Source: Arcuatula senhousia (lineage: Eukaryota > Mollusca > Bivalvia > Mytilida > Mytilidae). From it: DNA of 64,000 nt. Below, one piece after another: positions 26,101 to 37,540 of this stretch (the stretch's first letter is position 1; every line of letters begins with the position of its first letter). The stretch covers positions 78,554,355-78,618,354 of the forward strand of contig OZ020304.1 of the NCBI GenBank assembly GCA_963971305.1, in the 5' to 3' direction. A model generated the notes under the pieces. That model did no database searches. It was not told where the DNA came from and was given only the letters and a program-made list of their open reading frames with translations. The translations under genes were made by a program, and so were the position numbers.

Positions 26101-29100
26101 ATCTGGTATAAAGTTTGGACAATGATTTTCACTCTTATTTACTATTTAAGTTAAGTAAGTTAGGTTTCCATTTTCAAATATTTTGTTACCTTCTGATGCG
26201 GCCTTGCCCTGTTGTTTCCCAAATAAATCCCTCTTGATTTTGTAATCTTTGATGTGAAGAGATAACCAGTTGTTACATTCAAACTCCCACATATGTTCTG
26301 TTTTAACATCAGTTATCACTATCTTCTCCAGGTACCAGCTATGGGACGGTAACATGCCATCATGCTGAAGTTTAAAACCAATCAATCAATGAACCAATAC
26401 AACAGTTAATTTCTTTTCAAGTATGACTCTATTCTATTGACTGGGTTGGTCATGGGTCAATTGTTTCTGATTTCTTCATTTAAATTCTAGCAAAAAGACG
26501 AAGAACATTAGACTCTGCCCAATCTTGTGAATAAAATAGAGTAATACCGAATTTTAATGTTATCATGCTGAAAGTACAGTGAAGCTTTTCTTTGATTGTT
26601 TGTTTTGTTTTATACAAAAAGTTTCATATAATAAATGACTTTAAGGCACGTTTTAGAAATTGGTTCTATTTTTTTTTTCAAAATTGTTAAATAATGCACA
26701 TGATCAATATTCTTGGTGATGGTAATTGCTTCCTTGTTTGAACCTTTTGGGTTGAGTATCTTTGTTTCAATAGTTTTTTATTTTTGACCTTCCAATGTTC
26801 AGATTCAAATGCTGCTAATGAGAGGATATTCCATGAAATATGCATAAACAGCATAATGAAATCAATAGTTTAATTGACAGCACTTTGATACTGTTCTTGT
26901 TAAAACTTAAAATGAGATCAATCTTCAAAAAATTTGTTCTTGGCTTGTTGGACCTAAACACAAATACTGCCAGGCCGACTTAACATTGCTTTTATAAATT
27001 AAACAAATTTGCCAAAGAAGAGCAAAATATGCCAATTTTTTGCTGGTTGGGCAGAACAGCACATTTTGGGAAGGCTGAGAAATACAATGTAGAAAATACA
27101 TTATATACAAATGACAATTGAACAAGTGGTATACCTCTATCGTGACTATTTCCAGATTGCCCAGATAGGGTGACTTGAGATAAAAGGTCTCCTTTGTCTC
27201 TCTCATGAAAATGAAATTCATAGATCCTCTACCCTTCTTCAGTTCTGTTCGTGTGAGCTCCTCCCGACTTCCTTTGATTGTGATGTGTACCTAAAAATAT
27301 AAAATTATAAAGCACTGAATTTTTTTATAAAATGAAATTTTATCTTCTTAACATTATCATATGAAAATTTCTGTAGAACATGGTCTTTATATCTGATATG
27401 ATTAATTTGCAAAACCACATTTTAATTTTTGCTAATTGTCTTGACACCACATTCAAATTTTGAATACCTAGTTAAATATATTCAATATCTATATCATATC
27501 TTTAATACATGTAGGAAGATAAGTATTTCAAAGACATTCATCTTACTGACCAAAGTGTTCATCAGTGCTGCATTGAATTTTTATAAATTTAAATTTTGGG
27601 AAAATTTTTGTCATATAAGCCATATAATATATATACAAAAAGCTTAGAATTTAAAAAAAATCTTTCAAAATATATGAAAGAAAACTTATACTTTTTATTG
27701 TAGAAATACTTAATTTAATCTATCTTAAAGATGTCTAATAGCTAAACAGCTAACAAAAAAATTGTTTTTTTTTTTAAACACAAAGTATTATTTAATCACA
27801 TAAATATTGTAAGACATTTCACTAACCTTAGCATTAATACCAGACTCTCCAGTGTACACATCCACTTTGTATAGACGATCATAAACAGTAGTATCTATAA
27901 CCTCCTCCTCCTTCCTTTTAACTGTAGGACGTGGTGCAATGTATTTGATTCTAGTTTTTGCTGATACAGCTCTCTTTGGTATCTACAAATCAAAGAATAT
28001 CTTAAACTAGAGGGTTTTTTTGTATGCAAGTGCTTGTGATTAGCGTTATAAACAGATATATTGTCTTATGTTTTTAAAACCTAATAGCTATGGCAATTTT
28101 ATAAAGGTTTTTGTTTGTTTTTACCTTATGAAGATGCATATGACGTTGATGTTCTTCCATGGTTGTACACAGGTAGCAGAATTTATTGGGTGGCAGAGCT
28201 GAAAAATATATAAGAAAAATTAATTTTGGCATTTATCTTTTTAAATACATTTTGTATATGTACCTGTATTGGAAATTACTTTAGATTTTGTTTGCAAACG
28301 CAATAAATTTGAAAAATATGCATGTTTTAAAATCTAGAAACCAACATGTAAAAACTATAATGTTTCTCAACAAAGTTGTCTAGCTCATGACTTACGAGTT
28401 TCTGAGATTGTTGAATCATCATCTCGGGTTCTTTTGTCTAGACTTTGAATAGTATCCACATCTGTAAACATCACATTGGGGTCCTTCCATCTTCCTTTAA
28501 AACTTTCTGAAGCTGCTGAAAGAACATCAAATTAAAAATTAGCATTTCATACAGAATTTATTGATTTGATATTTATTCATGAAAATTCATTGTTTCAAAC
28601 AGTAAAAAATTTAAGATGGAAAAAAAAAACATATTAAGTAAGTAAATATAATCTGCCCACTCAATTAAAAAATAAATTTTGTTGGTTTATATGCGAGCAT
28701 AGCGAGCTCTCTTATGTAGAAAGTATGCCAAATTGCACGAGACTCAAAATACTATGGAAGAAAAATCGTTCTCACCGGAAACATTCGATTTTCGGAAGTT
28801 TTCGAAAATGTATGCACATGCTGAAAAATTGCGGGAAATTGAAATACATCGTCCCAAATTATCTCGTCCCAGGCATTATTCGAAATTTTCAATGGAATTA
28901 TCTACGCGAGCTTTTAAGGCAATGTCTTTCTCATATTATTTATGAAAACTTTTTGCCTCATGAATTTTGAAGATTCCCACCATGAAACTGTTTTGGGAAC
29001 ATGCATTAGGCGAGCAGATGTTTAAATCTCTCTTATGTAGAAAGTCTGCAAAATGTCAAGGAATCCAAAATAGATGGGCTAGCTGAAACATGTTTTGTCA

Positions 29101-30013
29101 CATATATATTTGAATTTCTCTGGGAGTTTTAAAGTCTGCATACAAACTGATAAGGACATGAAATACTTCCACAATATCCCACTTTTTTCCAAGATTGCTC
29201 AAACATCCTTCAGCTTTTTTCCAGCTTGTTTGGAAAACCAGCTGAAAGGACATCAGAGCAGTCTGGGATTTATGCTATTTATAATCTGTCATCGTTCCAA
29301 ATTATCCCCTCCAATGCACTACCTTTTAATGTATTTTTAGTATTACATTTTTGCTACATTTGGGCACTTGCTGTCCTGCATGACTTGATACGCTCCCAAA
29401 GGGAGAGATAATGGTAGAAATGTCAATATTTTAGTTGTACTATGAGCTGAATTTTCCTTCAACGTTCGGTTTTGAACACTTGTTTTCCTGCACTTTCGGC
29501 ATCTTTTTAAGTTTTTTTCCTTTTCAAACGTCATGCGTCATTAAACGCATAAGTGACCCACAGCCACAGGAAAAGCTAGTTTGGTTTTATTTTCGAACAT
29601 GAATTGTTACAAATTAATCACATTTAAACGCTTTTTAAAATCATTTTCAGCTTGTTAAATATTTATTGATATGGAGCGTCGCAGGTTAAACCTGCCTCAT
29701 ACATTTTGTATTACTTAATTGTTAAAGTACCTTCACTCTGAGTGTGACCCAATGCTGATTGTGGTCTATTTTCTGTATGCCAATGTTCAATACCATACTC
29801 ACAACATGGGTCATTTTGTGAAATGCTTGTTTTCAATCTTTCAATGTTATCAGAAGTTCTGTGGCATAGATTTTGCAATCCATCACCATACAACTGTGTG
29901 TTAATTGGCCCAACCCAAGTATTTACGACGTCATTTTCATCGTCGTAAAATCTAACATTTGATCCTTTAAGGCGATTTCTTCTGTGAGTCCTCAAATGCT
30001 CTCTTACGTCCAT
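17130..30013 (-). CDS. LOXHD1-like protein with three PLAT domains, 12 coding exons, 720 aa
   Basis: PLAT/LH2 domains bind lipids or membrane proteins; LOXHD1 is a hair-cell stereocilia protein made of many PLAT domains (family knowledge). Coding exons: 30013-29731, 28515-28396, 28198-28125, 27982-27827, 27290-27135, 26364-26190, 22700-22505, 20992-20944, 20623-20485, 19219-19053, 18428-18342, 17690-17130. Phases match at every junction and the total is 2163 nt including stop. Residues about 143-158 hold a Cys/His cluster (FCYLCTTMEEHQRHMHLHK). PLAT1 spans about 197-300 (YKVDVYTGESG ... ECNNWLS), PLAT2 323-425 (VYTVQIFTGKKTFAGTNA ... GWYLDK ... GWIGKD), PLAT3 453-704 (YIVYVKTGDKRYAGTDANV ... 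GWYLED ... LPCNKWLAKDEDDG). PLAT3 is split by about 135 Lys/Glu/Asp-rich residues (541-675), predicted coiled coil or disordered. The first exon is the least certain: open frame plus phase only. Exon 2 has a CAGCAG tandem acceptor. True LOXHD1 is much longer, so this is a short paralogue or relative. Confidence 0.85.
18037..18158. mobile_element. Foldback MITE, damaged copy
   Basis: It matches the element at 11584-11719 through AATATATAGGAAATCATTGA and GTGACCAAAGCGGG. The right TIR (TGGATCCGCC) is kept, but the left TIR has lost about 9 bp. It lies in the last intron of the PLAT gene. Confidence 0.75.
18381..18720. repeat. Tandem triplication of PLAT exon 11 acceptor junction
   Basis: The first 45 nt or so of exon 11 together with its acceptor and adjacent intron are repeated at about 18381-18490, 18491-18636 and 18637-18720. 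The middle unit has a further internal 36-bp duplication. On the minus strand each copy presents a TTTCAG|TTTGAAGAT acceptor, or GTTTCAG with one change. Only the 18342-18428 copy continues to a donor. Confidence 0.8.
20170..20345. repeat. Possible dispersed repeat fragment in PLAT intron
   Basis: It ends in GACAGACGAACATACAGACA and CTATATCCCCTC, a wording typical of dispersed bivalve repeats as I remember them. No ends are visible and the assignment is weak. Confidence 0.3.
22861..25990 (+). pseudogene. 5'-truncated, decayed LINE RT in PLAT intron, split by an inserted element
   Basis: A LINE reverse-transcriptase relic, antisense to the host gene. It starts inside the RT domain (GDKKSLNNYRGIS, then GFRENHRTSDSLF, FVDLKKAFDSLW, GVRQGDSISPTLFNIFVNDI). 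A frameshift near 23400 destroys the region that should hold the FADD-type catalytic box. The thumb and connection continue (NVQEYKYLGTIIKSNG), again with stops near 24050 and 24260. A zinc-knuckle-like end (RLCTFCNKIEDENHFFFHC) is at about 24460-24510. The frame is then interrupted by the hairpin element 24515-25797 and resumes as NQALRNIMYEKL through REDTL and a stop at about 25977. GVRQGD and the C-terminal Cys/His motif suggest the I or RTE groups rather than CR1/L2. Confidence 0.85.
24515..25797 (+). mobile_element. Tandem-core hairpin element, family 1, copy 2
   Basis: Same family as 12176-13847. It has the TTGACACTTAAGTATG start, TGTCTCGCCTG at 24529-24539, six tandem units, a short GCC tract (25730-25743) and the terminal hairpin at 25759-25794. 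It interrupts a LINE reading frame that continues on both sides, which fixes its borders to within a few bases and shows it moved after the LINE. Confidence 0.85.
26690..26890 (-). mobile_element. Fragment related to the 57785-58345 tandem unit
   Basis: Shared wording includes GAACCTTTTGG, TTTTTGACCTTCCAATGTT and AAATGCTGCTAATGAGAGG. It lies in a PLAT intron. Non-coding. Confidence 0.55.
28690..29060. repeat. Diverged direct duplication in PLAT intron 1
   Basis: CTCTCTTATGTAGAAAGT occurs near 28708 and again near 29026, each preceded by GCGAGC and followed by TGC-AAAT. This suggests a tandem unit of about 320 bp. Short open frames here are not supported as genes. Confidence 0.45.
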
Positions 30014-30683
30014 TTTCCTGTTTTAAATGTTAGCAGAATGATTTTTTTCTAGAGTCTGCCATAATGTTTATCTCATGTTACCACAGGAACTTTTGCCGAA
30101 AACAGGACGCACTAAACAGAATGTCGTAATTCCAAGGTGGTAATGCTAAATTGTACGAAAACCCGGGTCTGAAATGTGAAAACAAAATAGTAACTTTCAA
30201 CAAAAATAAAATCTGCTTCTGGTAAATTAAATAATTATTGAATTTTTAAAATGAAATTTTAATTTTGCTTTAGAAATATATCAATCATGAAAGAATTGAG
30301 AAAATGCGCATGTCTGAAAGAGTAGCCATTGAAAATTTGGGCTCCACTAAATTGTTAATTTCTCAAAACCAAAGCTATTTCAAACCATTTCATCAATAAG
30401 AAACGGTAACCATACACACTAGAAAACATATTCTTGATTCTTTTGATCCAAAAACACCCGATCTAAAAATTGTCAAAATTTAAAAATTTGACAGTCGCTA
30501 CCGCCATAAATTGGTCACCTGACCATTCCGGAAGTAAACAAAAATCTTTCCAAAAAGTACACAGGCTAAACGTGAGGCAGATCCTGTAACCCTGAGTTGC
30601 CCAGGGAACGAAGATTAATCTGTAAGTCTGTCTGTACTAACTTCCTGCTATCTTCTGCCTTTATACCTGTCTCATTGCACAAC
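30014..30683. promoter_or_regulatory. Shared upstream region between PLAT gene and LINE
   Basis: About 670 bp separate the PLAT start codon (minus) from the LINE's first ATG (plus), so it must hold the PLAT promoter and 5' UTR as well as the LINE 5' UTR. I cannot place a TATA box or the exact LINE 5' end. Confidence 0.4.
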
Positions 30684-33600
30684 ATGAACATTGTAAACAA
30701 CATCCTTACAACAGTTTTCATAGCGAATGTCCTTGCAAGATCGTTGAATATAGACAAATCAGTTCACTGCAAACATGTGTTAGGTATAAATAGTAACATC
30801 AATGTAAACAAGGAATCACCAGACAGAACATCATGGTCAGTAACATTGTCAGATCAAGTTACAAGTAAGTCAACCTTACATACATGTTTGATATTACATT
30901 ACAAACCAAAGACATCATTGATAAAGTATGATAAATTAGTGCTCACATACCTATGTAGTTTACTAATATCAAACTCATATGCACCAGAACCAAATCCTGG
31001 CCCTACAAACAAAATAAAATACCCATGTGGCACATGTGAACAAGAGGTCACATGGAATGATAAAGGAGTATGTTGTGACAACCCAGAATGTGGAAAATGG
31101 TATCACATAAACTGCCAGGGCATAAACGATCAAATGTACAACATACTATCAGAAAACAGCAACCTTTATTGGGAGTGCTTATGGTGTGGTATGCCAAACT
31201 TTTCGACCACATTTTTCAACACCACAATAGAAACATCAAATCAATACTCAGAGCTCGATGACTCAAAAAATGACTGTGAAAACATTGGACTACCATCATA
31301 CACATCATCACCAATACCAAAATACCAACAGAAGAATAAAAACACCAGATCCAAAACAAAGCATAAAGAACAAACCCCACTCAGAGTTCTCACTATAAAT
31401 TTCCAGTCTATGAAAAACAAAAAACCAGAAATACAACAAATAATACAGTCCTGCAATCCAGACTTGATATTTGGTACTGAAACTTGGCTCAATAAAGACA
31501 TCTCACCATATGAGTACATCTCACCATCAGAATTCACCATATACGACAAATGCAGAGAAGACGGTTATGGAGGCGTTCTCATTGCGATCTCAAACAAAAT
31601 CACATCCTCCAAAGTACAAATTGAAACAACTAACTGCGAAATTGTTTGGGCAAAAATAACATCATCAGATAACAAAACCACATATGTAGGCACTTACTAC
31701 CGTCCACCATCAGATAAAGGCGAATCCCTAAAACAACTAAATGACTCACTCCAAAATGTGTGCAAAAATACAAATGCCAACATCTGGCTAAGTGGAGACT
31801 TCAATTTAGGTCACATTAACTGGAGTATCCCATCGGTAACACCAGGCAAACCAGATCATGACCTACACAACCAATTATTAGACATCCTAAATGACAACAA
31901 TCTAACACAAGTTGTAGACAAAAAGACCAGAAATGATCGTACCTTAGATTTACTCTGCATGTCAAATCCATCTCATGTCAACAGAATCGAAACCCTTCCA
32001 CCGGTCGGTCATAGTGACCATGACATTATCTTCAGTGAAATAAACTTTAAAATGCCAAACTCAAACCAGACACCACACAAGGTTTTTATATACAAAAAGG
32101 CAAACTGGAAAGAAATTGAAAAAGACCTGAACAACACTTACAAACATCTAAAAGAAAATCAAACAAACATGACAATCGATGAATTGTGGACAAAATTCAA
32201 AAATGACACACTAGAAACAATTGACAAAAACATCCCTAAAAAGATGCTTGGGAAAAAATCTAAACTACCATGGCTTAATAGAGATCTAAAAAAACTCATT
32301 AAAAAGAAAAACAAGCTCTACAATAAGAAGAAACAAAACCCTACATATACAGCTGAATACAAAAAGGTAAAAACTAAATTACAAAAAGAAATGAGAAATG
32401 CCTATTGGACATATGTAGAAAATGTCATATTTGATACAGAAATAAAAGAACCTGACAACATCAACTACAAGAAACAACCAAAAAACCTGTTCACTTTTAT
32501 TAAAAGTCAGAAAAATGAAAACACCGGCATTGCACCATTAAGAAGTGAAGGAGTTCTCCATACAAACCCTGAAGACAAAGCAAATATACTGAACAAGCAA
32601 TTTCAATCTGCTTTCACATCAGAATCTGACACGACCATACCTTATAAAGGGCACAGTACACACCCCAAAATGAACGCTTTTAAGATCTACCGAGAAGGAG
32701 TTCATAAACTATTAAAAAATATAAACCCTAAGAAAGCCACTGGACCTGACAACATCGCAGGCATGATACTAAAGGAAAACATTGACATCTGTACAGACAT
32801 CCTCACCATTATTTACAATAAATCACTAGAACAAGAAAAAGTACCATCAGACTGGAACCATGCAAACGTGACACCAGTGTTTAAAAAAGGGGACAAACAT
32901 CACCCAGGAAACTATAGACCGATTTCCTTAACTTGTATTGCATGCAAGATCATGGAACACATTCTTGCCAGCAACATGATGCACCACCTCGAAACTAACA
33001 AAATACTATACGATCTTCAACACGGCTTCAGGGCAAACAGATCTTGCGAATCCCAAGTTCTATCTCTGGTTCACGAACTCACAGAAAACAACAACAAAAA
33101 TATTCAAACTGACCTTATAATAATGGATTTCGCAAAAGCCTTTGACAAAGTTCCACACAAACGTCTAATATACAAACTTAAATATTTTGGCATAAATGAA
33201 CAAACAACAAACTGGATTAAATCTTTCTTATCAAACAGAACTCAAACTGTACTTTTAGAAAATTCAACATCTTCAAAAATTCTGGTTACATCTGGCGTAC
33301 CTCAGGGCACTGTACTAGGTCCAATACTTTTCCTAATTTACATAAACGATCTCCCAGAATACCTTAAACACAGCAAAATCAGACTTTTCGCAGACGACAG
33401 CATCATCTATAGAAAAATAACATCTCAAAATGATTGCTTAAGACTACAAGAGGACCTTGAAGCCGCTATTAAATGGGAACACGACTGGCTTATGCAATTC
33501 CACCCAGACAAATGTAACATCATGCGAATAACAACAAAGAAAAATCCAACTCACTTCTACTACAACATGTCCGGCCATATTCTTGGAACTGTACAAACTG

Positions 33601-34403
33601 CAAAATATCTTGGCATAACACTATCATCAGATCTAAAATGGAATACACACATACAGCAAACCGCAGCAAAAGCCAACAAAACATTAGCATTTGTAAGACG
33701 CAACCTCAAAGTCAAATCAACAACTATCAAAGAACGTGCTTATCAATCACTAGTCCGACCAAAACTTGAATACTGCTGCACTGTCTGGGACCCACATACT
33801 ACTGAAAACATAAACACACTTGAACGTATACAACGAAGAGCAGCTAGATATGTCTGTCACAGATACCATAATACCAGTAGTGTGACAGACATGATGACAC
33901 AACTAAATTGGCCAACCTTACAAGAACGAAGAATCAAAACTAGACTGCAAATGTTTCATAAAATCATACACCATCAGATTGAAATCCCAGCAGATAACAT
34001 CTTAATAAAAAGCCAGGCTAAAACCAGATCCACCCATGAACAAACATATAGACAACTATCATGCAATAAAGACAGCTACAAATTTTCATTTTTTTGCCAA
34101 ACAATAAAAGATTGGAACAAACTACCATCAAGAATTGCAAACATAAATTCCACTGACAGCTTCAAGGAAGCACTCACTCACCAAGTGCTCCTTGATACAT
34201 TTACTCACCTCAAATAGTAAATACATGTTTTTATCTTATAGCAAACTTGAAAAAAAAAAATGTAAAACTTAGATAATATAAATTAAAAAAATTGTAAATA
34301 CTAAAATCAATTTCAAAAAATGAAACGTAACTCTTTCAGCATGCGCCGGAACGTAATCCTCAACTAGTTGACGGTGTTTCCGTAATAGAGAAGAAGAAGA
34401 AAA
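30597..34403 (+). mobile_element. Near-full-length LINE, Jockey superfamily (CR1/L2-like)
   Basis: It contains the intact ORF 30684-34217. The 3' UTR runs about 185 nt with AT-rich text, then TTGACGGTGTTTCCGTAAT and a short GAA-type tail at 34387-34403, where I place the 3' end. The 5' end is uncertain: the open frame extends to about 30597 without an ATG. No target duplication could be identified. Confidence 0.8.
30684..34217 (+). CDS. Intact LINE protein: PHD finger, AP-like endonuclease, reverse transcriptase (1177 aa)
   Basis: Polyprotein of a non-LTR retrotransposon: it nicks target DNA and copies its own RNA there. The frame is open without stops; the first ATG is at 30684. A PHD-type zinc finger lies at about residues 114-170 (CGTC, CCDNPEC, WYHINC, WECLWC). 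The endonuclease spans about 233-450 with LTINFQS, GTETW, TYYRPP, LSGDFN and GHSDHD, which are the expected catalytic residues. The RT spans about 680-920 with KKATGPDNI, NYRPISL, MDFAKAFDKVPH, SGVPQGTVLGPILF and the catalytic LFADDS. A maturase-like C-terminal region follows. VPQGTVLGP with FADD places it in the Jockey superfamily (CR1/L2-like). The coding strand is A- and C-rich, unlike host exons. All key residues seem present, so it may be active or recently active. Confidence 0.93.
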   Translation: MNIVNNILTTVFIANVLARSLNIDKSVHCKHVLGINSNINVNKESPDRTSWSVTLSDQVTSKSTLHTCLILHYKPKTSLIKYDKLVLTYLCSLLISNSYAPEPNPGPTNKIKYPCGTCEQEVTWNDKGVCCDNPECGKWYHINCQGINDQMYNILSENSNLYWECLWCGMPNFSTTFFNTTIETSNQYSELDDSKNDCENIGLPSYTSSPIPKYQQKNKNTRSKTKHKEQTPLRVLTINFQSMKNKKPEIQQIIQSCNPDLIFGTETWLNKDISPYEYISPSEFTIYDKCREDGYGGVLIAISNKITSSKVQIETTNCEIVWAKITSSDNKTTYVGTYYRPPSDKGESLKQLNDSLQNVCKNTNANIWLSGDFNLGHINWSIPSVTPGKPDHDLHNQLLDILNDNNLTQVVDKKTRNDRTLDLLCMSNPSHVNRIETLPPVGHSDHDIIFSEINFKMPNSNQTPHKVFIYKKANWKEIEKDLNNTYKHLKENQTNMTIDELWTKFKNDTLETIDKNIPKKMLGKKSKLPWLNRDLKKLIKKKNKLYNKKKQNPTYTAEYKKVKTKLQKEMRNAYWTYVENVIFDTEIKEPDNINYKKQPKNLFTFIKSQKNENTGIAPLRSEGVLHTNPEDKANILNKQFQSAFTSESDTTIPYKGHSTHPKMNAFKIYREGVHKLLKNINPKKATGPDNIAGMILKENIDICTDILTIIYNKSLEQEKVPSDWNHANVTPVFKKGDKHHPGNYRPISLTCIACKIMEHILASNMMHHLETNKILYDLQHGFRANRSCESQVLSLVHELTENNNKNIQTDLIIMDFAKAFDKVPHKRLIYKLKYFGINEQTTNWIKSFLSNRTQTVLLENSTSSKILVTSGVPQGTVLGPILFLIYINDLPEYLKHSKIRLFADDSIIYRKITSQNDCLRLQEDLEAAIKWEHDWLMQFHPDKCNIMRITTKKNPTHFYYNMSGHILGTVQTAKYLGITLSSDLKWNTHIQQTAAKANKTLAFVRRNLKVKSTTIKERAYQSLVRPKLEYCCTVWDPHTTENINTLERIQRRAARYVCHRYHNTSSVTDMMTQLNWPTLQERRIKTRLQMFHKIIHHQIEIPADNILIKSQAKTRSTHEQTYRQLSCNKDSYKFSFFCQTIKDWNKLPSRIANINSTDSFKEALTHQVLLDTFTHLK

Positions 34404-34965
34404 TTTCTATGCATAAAAAGAACTTTTTAAAAAGATGGCCACTGGACACACGGATGCATGAATAATATCATATATACCTGTATATATATTATTCAATTTA
34501 CAGCACTCTGTATTGTAAAAAGGAAAGTTTCGTTTCGAATAAGCAAAGAAGTAATAATGAGGAGTCCGTACGCCGGGATATCAGAGCATGCCAAGACAAA
34601 CCCAACTGACACAAAAGGCAAGATACACACATAGAACAATTAAACTTCAATCAACATTACAAACTCGAGTCGGCACCAGATTGGACTCAAGCACCCCTTT
34701 ATAGAGCAAGGAATTTGACGTTGAAGTGGGTCCAGGACTTTCTCACAAACTGAACACAGTCATTCATTTTGAAGAACTGTCCCTCAAGGCACAGCCATCG
34801 ACTCCTTACTGTTCATAACATATAACTGTCTGCTCTCAAAGAAGGACAAACAGCATACTGCGACACTATTTACAATCGTAGTTAAATCAATTATATGTGG
34901 ATTATAAAGGACCAAAAAAATGTTTGATATTAAATCTCGGTCATTTTTTAAGTTCCTTCTTTGAA

Positions 34966-35185
34966 AGAAGCAAAGAGGCAGGCACCAATGGGACAAGAGT
35001 GCAAAAGAGCAACGACAAAACCGGTAAACACGAATAAGAACAGCGCGAGGATATACAAAACATAAAAACCACAGAATAAACCGAACAGAAATCAACAACA
35101 CAAACTCAAGTCGTAACAAGAGTGAACTTAGGTGCGTCGGAAGAGTAAGCGGTTCCTGTCTGCTATAGCACACCCGTCGCACTAC
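34966..35185 (+). mobile_element. Short dispersed repeat, copy beside an RT relic
   Basis: It runs from GAAGCAAAGAGGCAGGCACC to GCACACCCGTCGCACTAC and includes GACAAAACCGGTAAACACGA. Read on the minus strand it follows directly after the C-terminus of the RT relic at 35190-35830. Confidence 0.75.
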
Positions 35186-35189
35186 TAAT

Positions 35190-35830
35190 ATCCAATTAGG
35201 TAAAGAAAGACAAAACAAAACCCTGTGACAAACCAACATCTGTACTCATCTGCGAGAAAGAAATACCATATTTATCTACGAGTGCATGGTTTCTACCGTA
35301 AAATTTCTTGAGCGCAGACAGCACCTGAGGAGCAACATAACCTTGTGTTAACAATTTCTGTGTCAAACGTGACGCTCTGCCCAGGAAATCGATGTAGTTC
35401 CCGCAAGCCCTGGAGTAACGAATCAATTGTGAGCAGATGGAATGTTGCTACACAAGAAGGGAAAGTTGACAATTTGAAAGTTAAAGTTATCACGTTTGTC
35501 ATAGAGCTTTGTTGAAAGTTTTCCTTGAGAGTCTTTTTCGAGATGTAGATCTAAATTTTAAGCAGACTTCTTAGAATCCGTTGTGTCCTTTATTTCAAGT
35601 TCCTGGGTATATATGAGATGGAGAAAGTCACCCAATCGAGAATTGTTCAGTGAAAGGACATCGTCAAAATATAGGAAAGTGAGGTTGAAAGAGAAAGCTG
35701 GTCTACGATCTTTTTTGTCTAGAAGAGAAGCAAATCAGCAAGCAAAGGTGCACAATTAGTGCCCATTATAATTCCTATTGTTTGCCGAAAACACGTCCTC
35801 CAAACTGAACAAAAATGTCTACTCATTTTA
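35190..35830 (-). pseudogene. Broken reverse-transcriptase relic (possible Penelope-like)
   Basis: Read on the minus strand, the pieces are QFGGRVF, then MGTNCAPLLADLLLF, FDDVLSLNNSRLGDF (RT catalytic box, usual YIDD changed to FDD), ELEIKDTTDSKKSA, KLYDKRDNFNFQIVNF, IRYSRACGNYIDFL and LKKFYGRNHALVDKYGIS. It has several frameshifts and stops. The family occurs repeatedly in bivalve and cnidarian genomes; assignment to Penelope-like elements is a guess. Confidence 0.75.
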
Positions 35831-35839
35831 CATTTGTTG

Positions 35840-37540
35840 ATCTGCCAATTTTACATTTTCGGCGATCAAGATTTATGTACATTTCACATGTACATTTATT
35901 TTCAGTTTGACAATTATGATTTATACATTTAAAGTTTAATTTATTTCACAGTTATTTTCAGTGTGACATTTATGATTTATACATTTAAATACCGTGGTCA
36001 ATATTCGTCAAACCTGTAAAAAATTTCCTTAATAGAATTTTAAAACATGATAGTTGTTTTTGTTACTAGAATTCAATAGAGCTTTCTAATTCACTAGCTT
36101 CCGTCTTCACTTCTGGGTTTCAAGTTGGTCTGTCATATGGATATGGTATATGGTAATATTTATGCACGAGACAATAAAACACAAATAGTTTAAAAGGCAG
36201 TTATGCCTTTTTCTTATTTTCAAGGAGACATCTTTGATAATGTTATATTTCTACATTTTTTCTAAAACATATGGTAAAGATAAGATTTGTTGCAGATTGG
36301 ACTTATTGACAACATATTTGTCACATTTGGACATTTTTCAACAATAAATTGTTATTCCAATGGGCATAAACTGTGGTCCTCTCCTTGTCAACTTGTTTTT
36401 ATACTCATACGAGATTGAATTTCTTCAGGAAAACATAAATAAACGAGAAGATGAAAGAAGCAAAGTCCTTTAATGTATACTCAATGCACCACAGGCTAAT
36501 GCACCCAAAAGTGACGAAACCTTCGGCAAATATTCCGCACATGCTGGAACCCTACGTATAGTGACTTACAATGTAGAACCCTTACCTGAAATGATCACAC
36601 ATGCCCGAGTTTTACATAAACAACTTTTATATGTCGAAAATACAATACTGAAGACCACTGGAAAAGGTGAGAGGTAGGTAGGGGCGTTTTATTTAGCCTA
36701 TGTGATGCACTACTTGGCGGTCCTCAAAGGGATATTTTACGTGCATGAAGCGTGGCACTCTCCACACATGTTGGCCCACTATGGTTTGTGGTCAGATTTT
36801 TCTCATATTGCCTGACTACCCCGGCATGCATTCATTATGACAGGGTTGTCCCATTCAACCACTTGGAGCACACATTCCAGTCGCTTTGTGGGCTTATTGA
36901 AAGACTGAAATAGAAATCACTTGAATTAAGACACACACTCACACACACACACCTTGAAACAATACCTGCAAAATACAACATAGAATGATTGACATAGAAC
37001 CAAACAGGCACTACACATCAAGCGACTCCCGAGCTAGAGGCAGTAATAAACTAATGCAGACCGCTGCCAAACAAAGAGCTTATTAATATCAATCTGTTCT
37101 TCTTAGGATCCATCATGGATTAAAACAGGCTCCTTAGCTTCTTTTGTTGCAACGTCAGAGTGACTAAAGGACTTCAGAGCAGATTTAATGCCACCCCTGG
37201 TCTGATTTATTCAACTTCATTTTGACCAGTACAGGACAATTTGTATACTAGTATATAGTTGATGATTGAATAGAAGATAATGAGATGTGGAATAAGTGTA
37301 CACGACGCAACCTACAATATGAATAACAATTTAAACCACTTTAAACAAGCTTAAACTTTGTCAAATTTGCATTTTATGCATGGGAAATAAGTGAAAAAAT
37401 GTTATAGAATGTAAGGTTGATATCATACATTTCCACTAATTGTTTCTTATACTAATAATTGTAATAAAAAGGTAGTTCTTTAAGCCCGTCTATCAGGACC
37501 GAAACTGATCATTATAGTAGGACTCTTTGTACCGCCGTGA
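35840..37540. other. Intergenic, no supported gene
   Basis: It contains imperfect short duplications near 35880-36000 (ATTTATGATTTATACATTTA twice) and a CA tract near 36935-36950. I see no exon. Confidence 0.45.

Noticed and set aside
30597..30683. LINE protein starting before 30684
   Set aside because: The open frame extends to 30597 but contains no ATG before 30684.
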